Source of the DNA: Panorpa germanica
Taxonomy: Eukaryota > Arthropoda > Insecta > Mecoptera > Panorpidae
Direction: 5' to 3'
Length of the DNA stretch: 64,000 bases
Assembly (NCBI GenBank): GCA_963678705.1
Contig: OY783216.1
Span: forward strand, 6,882,001 to 6,946,000
Of the stretch, positions 11,031-22,437 are shown one piece after another (within the stretch, counting starts at the first letter, position 1; every line of letters starts with the position of its first letter). The translations under genes were made by a program, and so were the position numbers. The notes under the pieces were generated by a model. It was given only the letters and a program-made list of their open reading frames with translations, made no database searches and was not told the DNA's origin.

Positions 11031-11624
11031 TGCGCCGCATTAACATAGACAAACAATAGATAGTAATTAATGAAAGAGAAATTGTAAACAAGTTGTAATA
11101 CAACTTACGTGTGGCAGAGGATGTTGCATTTTAATGAACCCTATGTATCTCTGTCATAAAGTGCATAGAAAATATGGTACACCTTTGGAAAAAATAGACA
11201 TTGGTAAATTAAATTGAAAATAAGATCCTTTTCCTGAATAGTAAGTTCAGATGGGTAGTTTCCTTTATCATAAGTTCTATAAAATCTTACTGCATACTGC
11301 TTTTCAATCGGAGTGTACTTCGTGTAACAAATACATATATTCCCGTGTTTTGTGTGACGTCATACACTAAAACAGCTATTCTTGTACACGCTGTATACTG
11401 TATGCATGTCGGGTAGTATTTTAACCAAAGCAATAAACATATCGAGCGCTTTCGTATACGCGCGTATTATAATGCATAAAACAGTACAGGGTGTTACTTC
11501 GTTGTGGCTTCAATGAAGATTAACTTAAGAAATACACTATAGTTGAACTATAGTTAATATTATTATTTATAGTAATGTTTCTACAATCTTAAATGATTGG
11601 GAATAATTCCATTTTAAGTGTGTC
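11031..11624. other. No recognisable feature
   Basis: Mixed-composition sequence. ORFs are absent or very short. Confidence 0.5.
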
Positions 11625-12140
11625 TGTTATTCTATCAACTTATTGTTTCTCCCTTAAAGATAATAAACTTAAACCCCTACTGTTTCTCTCTTCCTGATAC
11701 TTTTCCTCTTGTTTCTATTCTGCCATTCCTCCTTTTTCCTCGCTCTTTCTCTATATCTCCGCTATCCACTTCTTCAATTCACTACATCGCTTTCATAACT
11801 GCACTTTTTTTTTTTAATTTTTTACTCTTTTCGAAAATGATTACTTAATGTGTTCCAGCGTTTTTATCTCCTCGTATCCCAATCTAAATATTCCTTCTCT
11901 TTTTCTCGAATGTATTTCGGTATCTCTCTCTCCCAAATCCTTTTGTATCTTTCATTATATTCACTGTATCAATTTTTTCGATTCCTTCCTGCTACTGTAT
12001 CTCTCTGTCGCTTCTTCTTAGCTCTATTTACACACTTGTGCCTTCTTCTCTTCTTCTCTCTACCCATTCTGTCACCATTCTGTTCCTATCAAAGTACTCT
12101 CCTCCCTTAATTTCCTTAAGAAATCGCCTTCAGCATTTCT
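11625..12140 (-). pseudogene. Family K retrotransposon 3' end
   Basis: The pyrimidine-rich plus strand is the complement of the K coding tail and aligns block by block with 47950-48500. Shared blocks are the segment encoding 'YFERNG' (near 12090), 'SARRR/DRET' (near 12000), 'YKRIWERE' (near 11930-11945), 'RRYWD' (near 11870) and the 'RWIAEI' region (near 11760). Several frameshifts are present, and open frames on the plus strand here are antisense shadows. Its 5' side abuts the J2 copy at 12146. Confidence 0.75.
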
Positions 12141-12145
12141 TATCT

Positions 12146-12405
12146 TTTTTTTTAATATAGTTTCTCGGGCTTCCTAGGAACGTAGCCTTTTATCGCCCCT
12201 AATATTGTTCTGCTTCTTCTTATACGTTATATCCAGACAACAAGACTGATCTATTCATGGCTACTGCAGTTATAAATTTCGGTCTCTCAATCAAAAAGGT
12301 GGTGTTAACAGGAAGAGTTTACGAAGTATGTAGCACCGCCCTTTGGAGTCCATTTCTTGCCATTGCTGTATTTTTACATTGCCACAGAATGTGGTCAGGA
12401 TCATT
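12146..12405 (-). pseudogene. Retrotransposon J2, truncated 3' end
   Basis: Closely similar to 60457-60760: a poly-T run at the left (poly-A on the minus strand), then ATAGTTTCTCGGGCTTC, CGTAGCCTTTTATCGCCCC, and the coding part around GCACCGCCCTTTGGAGTCC. The frame is not intact, and similarity stops near 12405, before the CCHC motif that survives in the other copy. Confidence 0.8.
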
Positions 12406-12754
12406 TAACCATACTTATTCGACTTGAATAAAAATGATCAACCCAGGTATGATAAATAATGTGTAAATCAAGATGATACAAAAAGAAAGGGATACCGGAA
12501 TGGACTTATAAAAATGCGGAATAGAGACAGCACTTTTTGTAGAGGGTAATCTCTGCTCTAGCCAATAGCTTTTTTATTAATTATAAAATGAAACAGAAAA
12601 CGGCTAAACATTTTAACCATTTCAATCACAGTGCTTTTTCTTTCTTGCTTCACAGATATTACAACTACTGTTAGGATATATTCGTCCATCGTTATCCTTT
12701 TATACCGTGTTGATAAGATTTCATAGAGGAAGTTTACGACTGCATAAATGAAGA

Positions 12755-12905
12755 GACGACTCAGTGGGCCAGAACATTGAAGTTTGAAGTTGTCTGCTGT
12801 GTCTTCGGATTTGATAACTACACCACACTTAATTTTCTCGGTTTAGTTGTTGTCAAGTTAAATTCATTATGTACGTACATCGTATTAACATATTAGACAG
12901 CGTAC
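12755..12905 (+). repeat. tRNA-derived SINE copy, plus orientation
   Basis: CTCAGTGGGCCAGAACATTG (A-box region, about 12762-12781) is followed by CTGCTGTGTCTTCGGATTTG with a decayed B-box (about 12798-12822). The family tail GTTGTCAAGTTAAATTCATT and ATTAACATATTAGACAGCG completes it. This is the only plus-strand copy in the window. Confidence 0.65.
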
Positions 12906-13799
12906 TAGCAAGTCCTCGGTGATACGACTCAGCCTCGAAAATATTCCGACGTTAAATAAATTAAATAAAAAATTATGAAAATGGAAATGATCAAACACTC
13001 TGTTGTTTTTCTAACCCTATGCAAAACTGAAACTCAAGTTAGTGAAGAAAGCTTCGTTTCCTCTTCTTGCTTTTGCTCTGGATATTATTATTGTATTCGT
13101 AATACGGCAACGGGTAACGCTGACGGGAACGGGAACGGGAGCGTAATATACGAGTACAGTTCCAAATGCTTGTACCCTGGTAACTGCATTCGAACGTTCT
13201 TAATAAAGACATTACCATTTTGTTATTGTAAGAGCCATTATTTCTGAGATGCAACTGATATAAAGAAGTTCTAGTCTTACTGTTAGAAATGCAAACGCTT
13301 TATTAGTTTACTTCCTAAGCGATAAAAGTGATAAACTGGTCAAAATCAGCATGGTGTCATTATTCTATGCATACATATTTACGTATGCCGTATAATGTGG
13401 AAGGAACCAACTATTAGAATATTTGACTCATTGAAATATTTTATTAGTGTTTGCAGAAAGTTTTAAGTTTTGGAGATAAACACACTATTCATTTTCAATG
13501 TTGGTAGAACTAAACATTGAAAATACACACTCAAATGTAAATTGTATGTAAATGCTATGGATATACGTTTAGAGGGATGTAATAACAGTGTAATACCTAT
13601 AAGTTCCACAGAATGCTTGGCAAGGAATAGACCATAGAATCTAATCCATCCAGTATTAATTTATTACAGATTACATACTATTTAGCGTAAATCTCGATAG
13701 AGATGGAGGCCAAATGTAGGTTAAACTACTCATAGTAGGCTGTTCAAATTTGGCTGAATTATATACTCCAAGAAATACTTAAAAAATTAATGCCAGGTA
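12906..13799. other. No recognisable gene; short tandem repeat
   Basis: Imperfect 6-bp repeats (gggaac) occur at about 13110-13140. Two overlapping ORFs on opposite strands around 13039-13254 share this repeat and are not called as genes. Confidence 0.5.
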
Positions 13800-14385
13800 T
13801 TGAAAATTAAGAGTAATGAGGGGAAAGGAGAATGACCTGAAGAATGTTAGAAGAAAAGCAAGATTTAGACTGGGGAACAAAGAAAATGGAAGTAGATACT
13901 TGGTGGACGGGGAAGAAAAGAAGGGGACACTGGAGCACATAAGGGATGATTGTGTGGACAGGGTGAGCCGCAGTAGGAAGGTGGAACAGCTATTAAAAGG
14001 AGGAAAGGAAGAGAACAAATGGATGGCAGAAGTAATTAGAAGGAGGAAGTGAAAAACCATAGGGTTTATGTCTGAAAAGAGTGATAGAGGTAAAAGCCAG
14101 GAGAGGAAAAATGAAGTCGGAAAGGAAGAAAGAATAGTGCAAAGATAATAGAGGGTTTGTCGAGAGGGGTCAAGGAAGGTAAAAGGTGAGAGACGGAGGT
14201 AAAGGCAGAAGAAACAGGAAACGGGGAAAAGGAAGAAGGTGTAGGGAACAGCAAGGGAGAAGGTAAAGAAAAGAAGAAGCAGAAAATACTATTGGAAAGA
14301 GAAAGGTCTAGAATAGTTAAGATTAATTTTAAGTTGAAATTCTAAAGCCGAAATGCAAACAATTAATAAAATAATAAAAAAAACT
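13800..14385 (+). pseudogene. Family K retrotransposon 3' end
   Basis: The plus-strand frame 13816-14052 keeps 'ARFRLGNKENGSRYL', then 'LEHIRDDC', which carries the His and last Cys of the family CCHC cluster, and then 'QLLKGGKEENKWMAEVIRRRK'. The first two cysteines are lost. A purine-rich 3' UTR follows to about 14340, ending with TAAAGCCGAAATGCAAAC, a one-mismatch version of the GCC-GAAA-GGC hairpin in the copy at 47822. An A-rich tail closes it (to about 14385). Confidence 0.85.
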
Positions 14386-14996
14386 TAAAAAATTATATGA
14401 GGGTTGTTCTCTTAATAATAAAATAATACTATTATTATTTCTAATACTATTTTAATACATCATCCTGCATACAAAATACTCTGTGTTCCTTATTTTCACA
14501 AAACGTTTAGCCAGTGTTAAAAGTTCAAAGTTCAAAATAAACTCACATATATAGTAATAAATATAAAAGTCATAAAAATAAAATTAAATATAAGTTAAGC
14601 TTCTGAACTTTAAAAAGTATTTCAACCTCTAGCTGCAGATATTCATATATTTTGTGTGATTTCATATTATTCGTAATAGGTTTGTGCTTTTTTCATATAT
14701 ATTATTTATTTAACGTACTTTATATACGAGATTTGAACACGATTCGTTTTGCAAAAGTTCCGATGCACCCCGATCCTCACCGAGCCGCCTAGAGCGGTCT
14801 GATCTTCCGTTTTGCTTTAGCATTTACACGAAATAGAGCGAATGGATTCACAAAGTTGCAATGCAATTCTTATAAACGTATAGTACAATGTTGGTAAATT
14901 ATTTAAATGTGCAAGTAACTTCCAGTGATTATTGTTGCTAACTTCAATTGCAACATTCTTTTACAGGAGGCACAAATAATATGCATTCGTAAGGCT
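14386..14996. other. No recognisable feature
   Basis: AT-rich, with one GC-rich patch (14760-14815) that is too short and too lacking in frame to call. Confidence 0.5.
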
Positions 14997-15250
14997 CAGG
15001 TCATTTAATCTATGGTATCAAACATGGAAAAGAAGGTGAGCATGGAAAAAGTACAACGTTGAACGCTTGATGGTTGGACGCATCGTGTGGTCGATGCTGG
15101 AAGTAAGTGTGTCCAACATTCATGTTGGAAGAAGTTCGGGCTGTTGTCGGTCTTTTGACCCGCGTTAAAAGTGATTTTTCTACCCCCACTACGCACTTGA
15201 TCCACATGTCATGCACTGCTGCACGAATCGTTCAACATTAGAAGGTTTTA
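14997..15250. other. Coding-like relic of unknown family
   Basis: A GC-balanced 250-bp block is open over more than 60 codons in two minus-strand frames (15005-15216). It is also nearly open on the plus strand, around 'CVQHSCWKKFGLLSVF'. This looks like a transposon coding remnant, but I found no motif that names the family. Confidence 0.3.
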
Positions 15251-15954
15251 TACTTTAAAGTTTTTGTTAAACAGTGTCAGTGTCAATAATATCAACAAAT
15301 CAATAAAATAAATAAATCATTCGTTCCACCATGTAGCAGAAAACTTGCCATGTCAATCTTCCAGTATTTGAGTCACACGTTGAGACCCAATCCCCGTAAA
15401 ACACTGAAGAAAAAGAAAGTTCAAAACCTGATATCTCCTCGGAATATCATTGTGACCCTAGCCTACTACTCGTGGTACTAGCTGAGTCTACACCTCTGTA
15501 GTTCCTGTACTGGTCCATAGAGCGGCGCTGCTCCTTGAATGCGATTTAAACGATTTGATTCTCCGGTCACGTAAACACATTCAACGCCTAAATATTATAT
15601 TTACTGTACTTGTATTATTTGTGTGTTTATATAAAAATGTCGGACGTTTCTATTTAGTATGTGTGTTATATTGTTACTTCAGGAGCTGGATTCTATTGTA
15701 AGGGATAAATAATAACATAAGGGTGCCATTTGGTGTTTCTACTGAATTTCTGATTTTGTTAAGGGCTTCGTAATAATAAAGACATTTGTTTTGTTCCCTA
15801 CCGTTGAAATATATTCGTAGGCTTTGATAATATGGCATTGGAGAGAGGATATTTAGCAATTCTTGGAAGAAAGGAGTCTTGTTATATTATATATATGAAT
15901 TAAATCACTTCTAATTTCAAATTTGTGGAAGTGTGTTCAATAAAATGGGAAATA
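15251..15954. other. No recognisable feature
   Basis: Mixed AT-rich sequence. The patch 'ccatagagcggcgctgctcc' (about 15516) is a GC-rich island only. Confidence 0.45.
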
Positions 15955-16080
15955 TTATTGTAACCCAATAAACCATTTGATGAGGACGTTCGATAGGTGA
16001 AATTTCAATCAACACAAGAGGTCTACTGTGCGCCAATTGTAGCCTATAGTAGAGACATTTCATATGAACGACTAAGTTTT
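15955..16080 (+). repeat. Dispersed repeat F (copy 1)
   Basis: CCCAATAAACCATTTG (15964) and, further right, CGCCAATTGTAGCCTATAGT and AGACATTTCATATGAA recur with substitutions at 19425-19600 and 44440-44640. The copy is part of a decayed element; its ends are not defined. Confidence 0.45.
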
Positions 16081-17639
16081 TCTTGACAAAAATTCATAAC
16101 TTGTAATAAATAGAATTTTGAATGGAGTCAAAACTGTTTACTGTAAATTTTCTATTCCTCGTCTTAATTTACTGATGATTATCACTCTTATTAGATTGAT
16201 ACTTTTTATGATGTTGATGTTTCATATATGTGAATCGCATCAGTGCCTAATAAGTTTATGATTACAATCAGTAGTAGCCTTTTTTTCTCTAGTTTTATGT
16301 TTATTTTAGCACCTTGAGTCAATTTCTAAATTCTAAATCTTAATCGCATCATTTGTCATTGAACTCTGTAATATTTGACAATCATAATCACGAGTTATGA
16401 CAAACACCAGAAATCGGTTTACTCAGTGTTTGGAGAATAGGGGACGTCACATCCCTGATTTGATCTTCAAAACTAACTAAAACAAAACTTTATGTATTTT
16501 CTGATTCATACAACGGGTTTTATTAAGTTTTGAAAAAAGGAAGTTATGTTGCCGCACCCTATAGTTTAAGGTATCCATTGAATTGTCAACAACAAGTAAC
16601 ATGTAATTTAGGGGCTCACAGTTAAAACTTAGATATTCTTACTTCAATATTGTGCTTATACAATTGGGTTGATCTCTGAAAATTCATTGTTTACAATTTC
16701 AGGTAGAAAAATCACCCACAAGCTAGAAAATGTGAACCATGCACTGGAAGACAATATCTATGTATGAAGTAGACAATTAGCTTATTACAAGCTAGCAAAT
16801 ATGAATAGTTTTCTAGCTAGGATATACATTTACCATTACATTACCTTTACGCGAAATTTTAAATTCACTGAATATGACTTTACATTATAAATATTGCGTC
16901 CATTAGTATCGTGTGTGCGGTACTTACATAATGAAGATACGATTGTATACTTTCAAGTTTTTCTAGTTCAATATTTCCTGAAAATTTCATATGATTTTCA
17001 CGTAAAATGAAGTGTTTCTTGTTTTTCTAAATATTTATTAAAATAAAAATAACTGGGTTAAAACCCACAGAGAGATAGATGCATGTGTGTTACATACAAA
17101 CAGATCTAAAATAAAAGTGCAGTCAGTACAAATAAAAGTCAGTTGTACACTAGGGAATAGGAAAAATCGTTCAACGATTTACAGTTCGTTTCTTGTTTAT
17201 TCGGTTGTATAAATAAAACAATTTATGTTTAGATACAGAATCAGCTTGAAATATATCAAGAAAAGAGAGAACTGATCGTGTTCTTCAAACTCATATCAAA
17301 TCTCTGTGATTCTTTATTTTGCTGATTTGCGGTCAGTTATTTTGTTGTTACGTTACTGAGGGTTGCAACTTTGCACATTTACGGCATGCTTCACTTTATT
17401 GAACACATTTCTGTTTCTCATTTATTAGCTGACGTCACAGTTTTATTTTCAAACTTGACTTGAGTTAAACAAATTATTAATTAATTATTAAATAAGAAAA
17501 AAGAGTGGACCAGAATTGTTATTCGAAATCGATACTTTCACTAAAAAAAATAGAATAAGTATCTGGAATGATAAATTTGTTTCACCCCGTGCCAAATATT
17601 TTGCGGACGTCCCTGTTTGTTGCATTTATTAAAATATTT
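16081..17639. other. No recognisable feature
   Basis: AT-rich. TGCCTAATAAGTTTATGATTA near 16235 resembles the SINE tail and may be a SINE fragment; nothing else was identified. Confidence 0.45.
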
Positions 17640-17945
17640 ACAAGATTTGTTCGAAAGAATACCAACCAATGAATACAATTAATACTTTTCTAATGTAACA
17701 CAAACTGTAACATGAGTATGCGGGTGTCCATGCAAAATGTCTCACGTCGCGATAGAGTGCATTCGCGTCGCGACGCCGTATATCCATATTACTAGAGAAT
17801 ATATAAGGACGCTTGAAGCTACGATATAAGTTTTCGTTGTCAGAGAACGGGTTCTTTTCCCTAAGCTCCAGAAGGCTATCATCCATAGATTGCACCGCAG
17901 GGATTTGAACTAAGGACGTTTGAAGTATCAAAAGTGCAACGCCAA
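17640..17945 (-). repeat. Possible tRNA-related SINE with a GC-rich body
   Basis: Read on the minus strand, CCTTAGTTCAAATCCCTGCG (about 17893-17912) has a B-box-like GTTCAAATCC. It is followed by a body that is much more CpG-rich than its surroundings (17720-17830). A 97-codon minus-strand frame (17638-17931) spans it. A protein origin for that frame cannot be excluded, but the promoter-like head and AT-rich 3' end favour a SINE. No second copy is present in the window to define its limits. Confidence 0.35.
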
Positions 17946-19402
17946 TGTTACACTAAGAAAATTACGTATTTTATGATAAGAGTAAATAGTATTGCAAGAG
18001 CGCATAAAAAATACTGCATTCGAGATTTATTGGATTTTAAAAAAAATGTTATAAGAGAAATTTATATAGTGGATTGTATCGGTAAGGGCGTCCCTTTTTT
18101 TATCAAAATCATTTCGTAATAACCCTCTACTGACAGAGTGGTTAAAGTCAATCATATCTAAATAGAATAGATTTCGCTTGAGACTTAAAAACAGATAATT
18201 TAAAGGAGTTCATGGTACTCTAGTAATTTCAAAAACATTACTTATAAATTTTTGGTTCTCTTTCATGAAAAGTTTTGCTAGCCCTGCTCTACAGTCAACA
18301 AAATAAACAGTAAAGCGTTCAATAACTATGAAATGTTATTATCAACTTGAAATTTACATTATGGTGTTATGTCAACAGCAGCTTCGGCCGAATCAGCTGG
18401 ATGCCAGACAAATAACGTTGTTTTAAAAATAGACACGTTTTAAGTTTATAGATGCCCATGCTAAAGCAAATTGAGAAAAGAAAACGACACGAAATTGCCA
18501 AATGTTTTTGGTAATCAGATCTCAGATGCAGCTTACGCGCAATAGGATCATGAAATGCTTTGGCAAAACGCCACGAAGAGAAATTGTGACATATTGTTTC
18601 CTAAGGAATTTTATTGGTTCAAATATGCGATAAAGTTAGGCGAAGGAAAACGTTTATTAGATTTATTTCGAAACTATATAGCTTCAAAGTTTAAAGACTT
18701 ATTTAGACTATTAAATAAACTTATGTGAACATTTGATATAGCTAATAATTATTATTTTTGTACACACATTATCTAAAATAAATATTTAAAAACCGTGTAC
18801 GGTGAGAACTTATTCAATGCAGGAACAAGAACGATTGGGTGTCATTCCAAAAATTCGTTTCTACGCATGCGTATCAACGTATAAAATAATTTCGTTTTTG
18901 ATTACTTATTTCTGTCAGAATATAACGGACACTACTAAATCACTTGTTATCATTCCTTCAATTATGATTTTTAAAAACCTTACTTTGTACTTTTTTAATT
19001 GCCTCTCTGGTACATGGCTGCCACCGTGATAGACGAAAGACAATTCCCTTCAGTACCATTTAATAAAAACAACAAAAACTTAACACTGCAAATAAATCCT
19101 CTTCATTATTTACATTTGAGCAGATTTGTTCTCAGTTGCTCCATCGTCGTTTGCGTTCTAGTCTCCCCCATCCTCTTACCATCCACGTCGACGTTTTGGG
19201 ATTTGTTGTACTTCAGTTACTACTTTGTCCTTTTGCTTTAACTCTCGTAACTACATCACTGTTCATAACATATATATGTCACTTGTTAATTAACTGTAAT
19301 CACGTGGGACTCACATGTGCTTACCGTTCAACGTTATCCGTTCTCCGTTCTAGTTCTACTAGCAAAGTCCGTTTATTCGTTCTGGTGTTTGTGTATACCA
19401 CA
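17946..19402. other. No recognisable gene
   Basis: AT-rich. Overlapping ORFs between 18802 and 19417 are short, Leu/Phe-rich and lack motifs. Confidence 0.45.
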
Positions 19403-20660
19403 CAGTGGCGGATTTAGGAAACGATGGTAGAAACAACCCAGTAAACAATTTGGAATCCATTCGTAATCACATTAATTAATATCTAAAAAATGTTGTAATG
19501 AAAGCGTTTGTTCACAGTCATTCATATGAAATGACTTCTCTATCGTAGACTACAAATGGCGAAACCATTTCATCTGTTAGAATCTTTGTTATTCATTCAT
19601 TAATATAAAAATGACATGTGAGCTTGCCATCCACTGATGACGTACTCCTTAGTTTAACCTATTATATTAATACGAGATATTGTTGATAAGTCCACTGAAT
19701 TTTTGCATTTCAGCCGTCTTATTGGTTTGTGGTGGTAGACAGCTGATTCATTTGGATGATTTAATAATCTTCGCAGATATTTCTTGCTGATAACTTTAAT
19801 TTCGACCTTCACGTAAGGCGTACCTAGATGTTGGTGTATAAGCCAGTTTGGAATATAAATAATCTGTCAGAATCTAAACGACGAAAGTGTTGATGCGAAC
19901 TGCCATAGACTTCTAGTGTTGTCTAATGCGGTAGAATTGAAGTCAACAAGTGACTGAAACTTCACCAAGTCATTTTACCAAATTGTTCACTGTCTTGAGA
20001 GAGATGAGCTAACATCTACATGAATTATAAAGATGTGTTTAATTTATATTATGCAGAAGAAGTTAGATTATTAGGAATCGTCTTGAAAAAGCATAGCTTC
20101 CTTCTCAAAACTCAAAAAGGCAAACAGCAAATAGGTCATTTATCTAAAAACAAAACGATTATCAAGTTACAATAACATCTTGGGAATGTAGAATTCAAGT
20201 ATTGTGCCTATCCTTTAACTTCAATATAGAATACGGGAAAGATTTTCCTCAAAAGTTCTTCATTTGATCGAATATGACGCGCATGGTACGTTTCCAACGA
20301 AATTATCTGCCGCGATTTAAATGGTACAGCAGTTCTTCATTTCAATAGAAGTTTATAATAGTCATACGTACAATGAAATACCATAAATATTATAGCCGGA
20401 AGAGTGCAAAAGAATACACTACAAGTTAGCGAAGAATTGAGGAGGTGAGCAGGAAGTCGATTTTCGTAAGTGCCACTTTGCAGATTAGATTTAAGCAAAA
20501 GTCTACTAAGACTACGATTTTTTCATAAAATTGAGCCATTTGGAATATTTTGGAGTTAATTCTTAACATAAAGAAGTATACAGCTAGTCGAACGTAATAA
20601 TATTTCTTTTATAAGTTCTACATTATGAATTTTACAATCAGTTCACTTCATCCGCCACTG
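19403..20660. mobile_element. hAT-like element, internally decayed
   Basis: Eleven-base perfect terminal inverted repeats: CAGTGGCGGAT at 19403-19413 and ATCCGCCACTG at 20650-20660. The flanking 8-mers ATACCACA and ATTCAACA match at 6 of 8 positions, as expected for an old hAT 8-bp duplication. CAG(T/G)GGCGGA-type ends are typical of hAT. At 1258 bp it is too short for an intact transposase, and I could not read a convincing transposase domain inside. The repeat F core lies within it (19425-19600). Confidence 0.65.
19425..19600 (+). repeat. Dispersed repeat F (copy 2), inside the hAT-like element
   Basis: Contains CCCAGTAAACAATTTGGAA (19438) and, downstream, CATATGAAATGACTTCTCTA and CTACAAATGGCGAAACCAT. 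The second block is inverted relative to the first when compared with copies 1 and 3, which hints at a foldback arrangement or an internal inversion. Confidence 0.45.
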
Positions 20661-21949
20661 ATTCAACAAATCTCTCTATTTTAGCCTCTTTGGAAAGCCA
20701 TTCCCAGATAAACCAATGATTGCATATGCATACATCATCTGGAATAATGAAATTGAGTTAGAAACGTGACTTTGCCGAAGAGTTATCTGCAGGTGATGAT
20801 ATTAATATGAATATAATAGCCAAATGTTACGTCACGGCCACAGAAGCAGTAACTCAATTGCAACTTATGTCCTTTCATCATTATAAGGTGTTTCATGATC
20901 TCCTGGAATTACTTGTAGTGTGCACTAGATCCGTGAATTTGAATTATGCATATGACGTCCTGCAGTTGTAGCTATATTTAGCATTATTTTGTTATTAATA
21001 TATAAATATGTATATAAATACATATACAGAGGTATATGCAAGAAGGAACTTCATAGAAGGAATAAAAAGCATAGTTGTAATATAATGAAATAAATTTATA
21101 GTATCATTAATTCATGATTGAAATAAGTAAAAATAAAAAATCAAATTTATTCGTAAGTTCAGATTTTCATTGAATGCCTGGCATTAATGAAACAAGAATT
21201 TTGTAGATTTATGGTAATAGCTTATTTACTGCTTCAAAGCTCGCTCTAATGTGAAGTGAGCATCCCTGATCATAAAAAAGTCGATAAAAGAATTAATTAA
21301 GAAACCTTCAAGAGAAGCTTTTAAAAAAGAAACGAAACGAGGGAAGTAGCTTAATATACTTAAGTCAGAAAGGGACGCGAAAGCATGTGTAATCTAATAA
21401 TGTTTGATAATGGTACGGGAAGGACCAAAGAAGGACATGGACCACGCAGGATGACTTAGGACGAAGGTAACTTATTTGTTAAGGGGGATTCAATTATTGT
21501 GACATGAATTGATTATTTTGTCTTTGCTGCAGTAGTTGATAGATGAGTAACATGATCTCAAGGAAATTAGGATAAAAAATCTGAAATTGTAATTACCACT
21601 GACAGGTAATGACGTTTACGTGACGGTTATGTGTATTAAAGGTTTGTTTAACATCAAAAAGTTACCTGTTACATAAAGTTACGTAAATTTTTTTACCTAA
21701 TATACAACGTTCTTTGACACATTTTTAAGAAATAATCGCTTTAAAATATCTGTAAAATAATAGGTTTCTTTTCAGTAAAATATTGCATGAATGTATGTAA
21801 AAATGTATCATTCATGCCTTCTGTTACCCTACATTCACCTGGTACTACTTAAGCGACTGTATCAATAAAAGTTGACTGTTTTGATATTTAAATAGTGGAA
21901 GTATTCAACTTATTTAGAATGGGAATTCTCCTTTTCGCAATTTACTGAG
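20661..21949. other. No recognisable gene
   Basis: AT-rich sequence without supported features. Confidence 0.5.
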
Positions 21950-21953
21950 TTAA

Positions 21954-22433
21954 GTATCATTCCCACTGTCACCTTTAATTTAATTTTGTATTTAATTTAA
22001 ATTGTTTAGCACATGGCAATACGCGTAGTCATTCACAATACCATTTTCAATTTCATTCATTTTTTAAGTTTTCTTAGAACCTCCAATGTTTTAAATTAAA
22101 AATATTTAATTAAGAAAATGAGACAATCTGTCAAAATGCAGTAAGAATTACTTTTAAAAGAAGTTTAATGTCAGTTTGTCAAAAATAAAGAAATAAAAAC
22201 AATTTCTATTACTAATTCTTATTAAAAACAGCACTTTTAATTATTTCACCTACAATTTTGTCGAACTGTCAAAATTTATATTACTAACGATGCATACGCA
22301 CCAACTAAATTAACTAAACTTAAATGAAAACACGAATGTGAAAAGGAATGCTTCAACGAGAACCTGAAATCTAGATTACAATATTAAATAAAAACAGTAA
22401 ATTAAATATCAAAACAGTGAGTGGGAACGAGGC
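21954..22433 (-). mobile_element. TTAA-type MITE, family A (copy 3, full length)
   Basis: A 480-bp element flanked by TTAA (21950-21953) and TTTA (22434-22437). The left end is GTATCATTCCCACTGTCACC; the right end is CAGTGAGTGGGAACGAGGC. Orientation is reversed relative to 9500-10009. It carries the same internal landmarks (CAATACGCGTAGTC, CAATCTGTCAAAATGCAGTA). Confidence 0.88.
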
Positions 22434-22437
22434 TTTA

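Noticed and set aside
11618..12110. Two plus-strand ORFs rich in Leu, Ser and Phe
   Set aside because: They are antisense to the K coding tail; the pyrimidine-rich strand simply lacks stops. The same applies to plus-strand ORFs at 38402-38584, 43296-43490 and 47818-48560, and to minus-strand ORFs at 5311-5687, 13779-14254 and 63197-63796.
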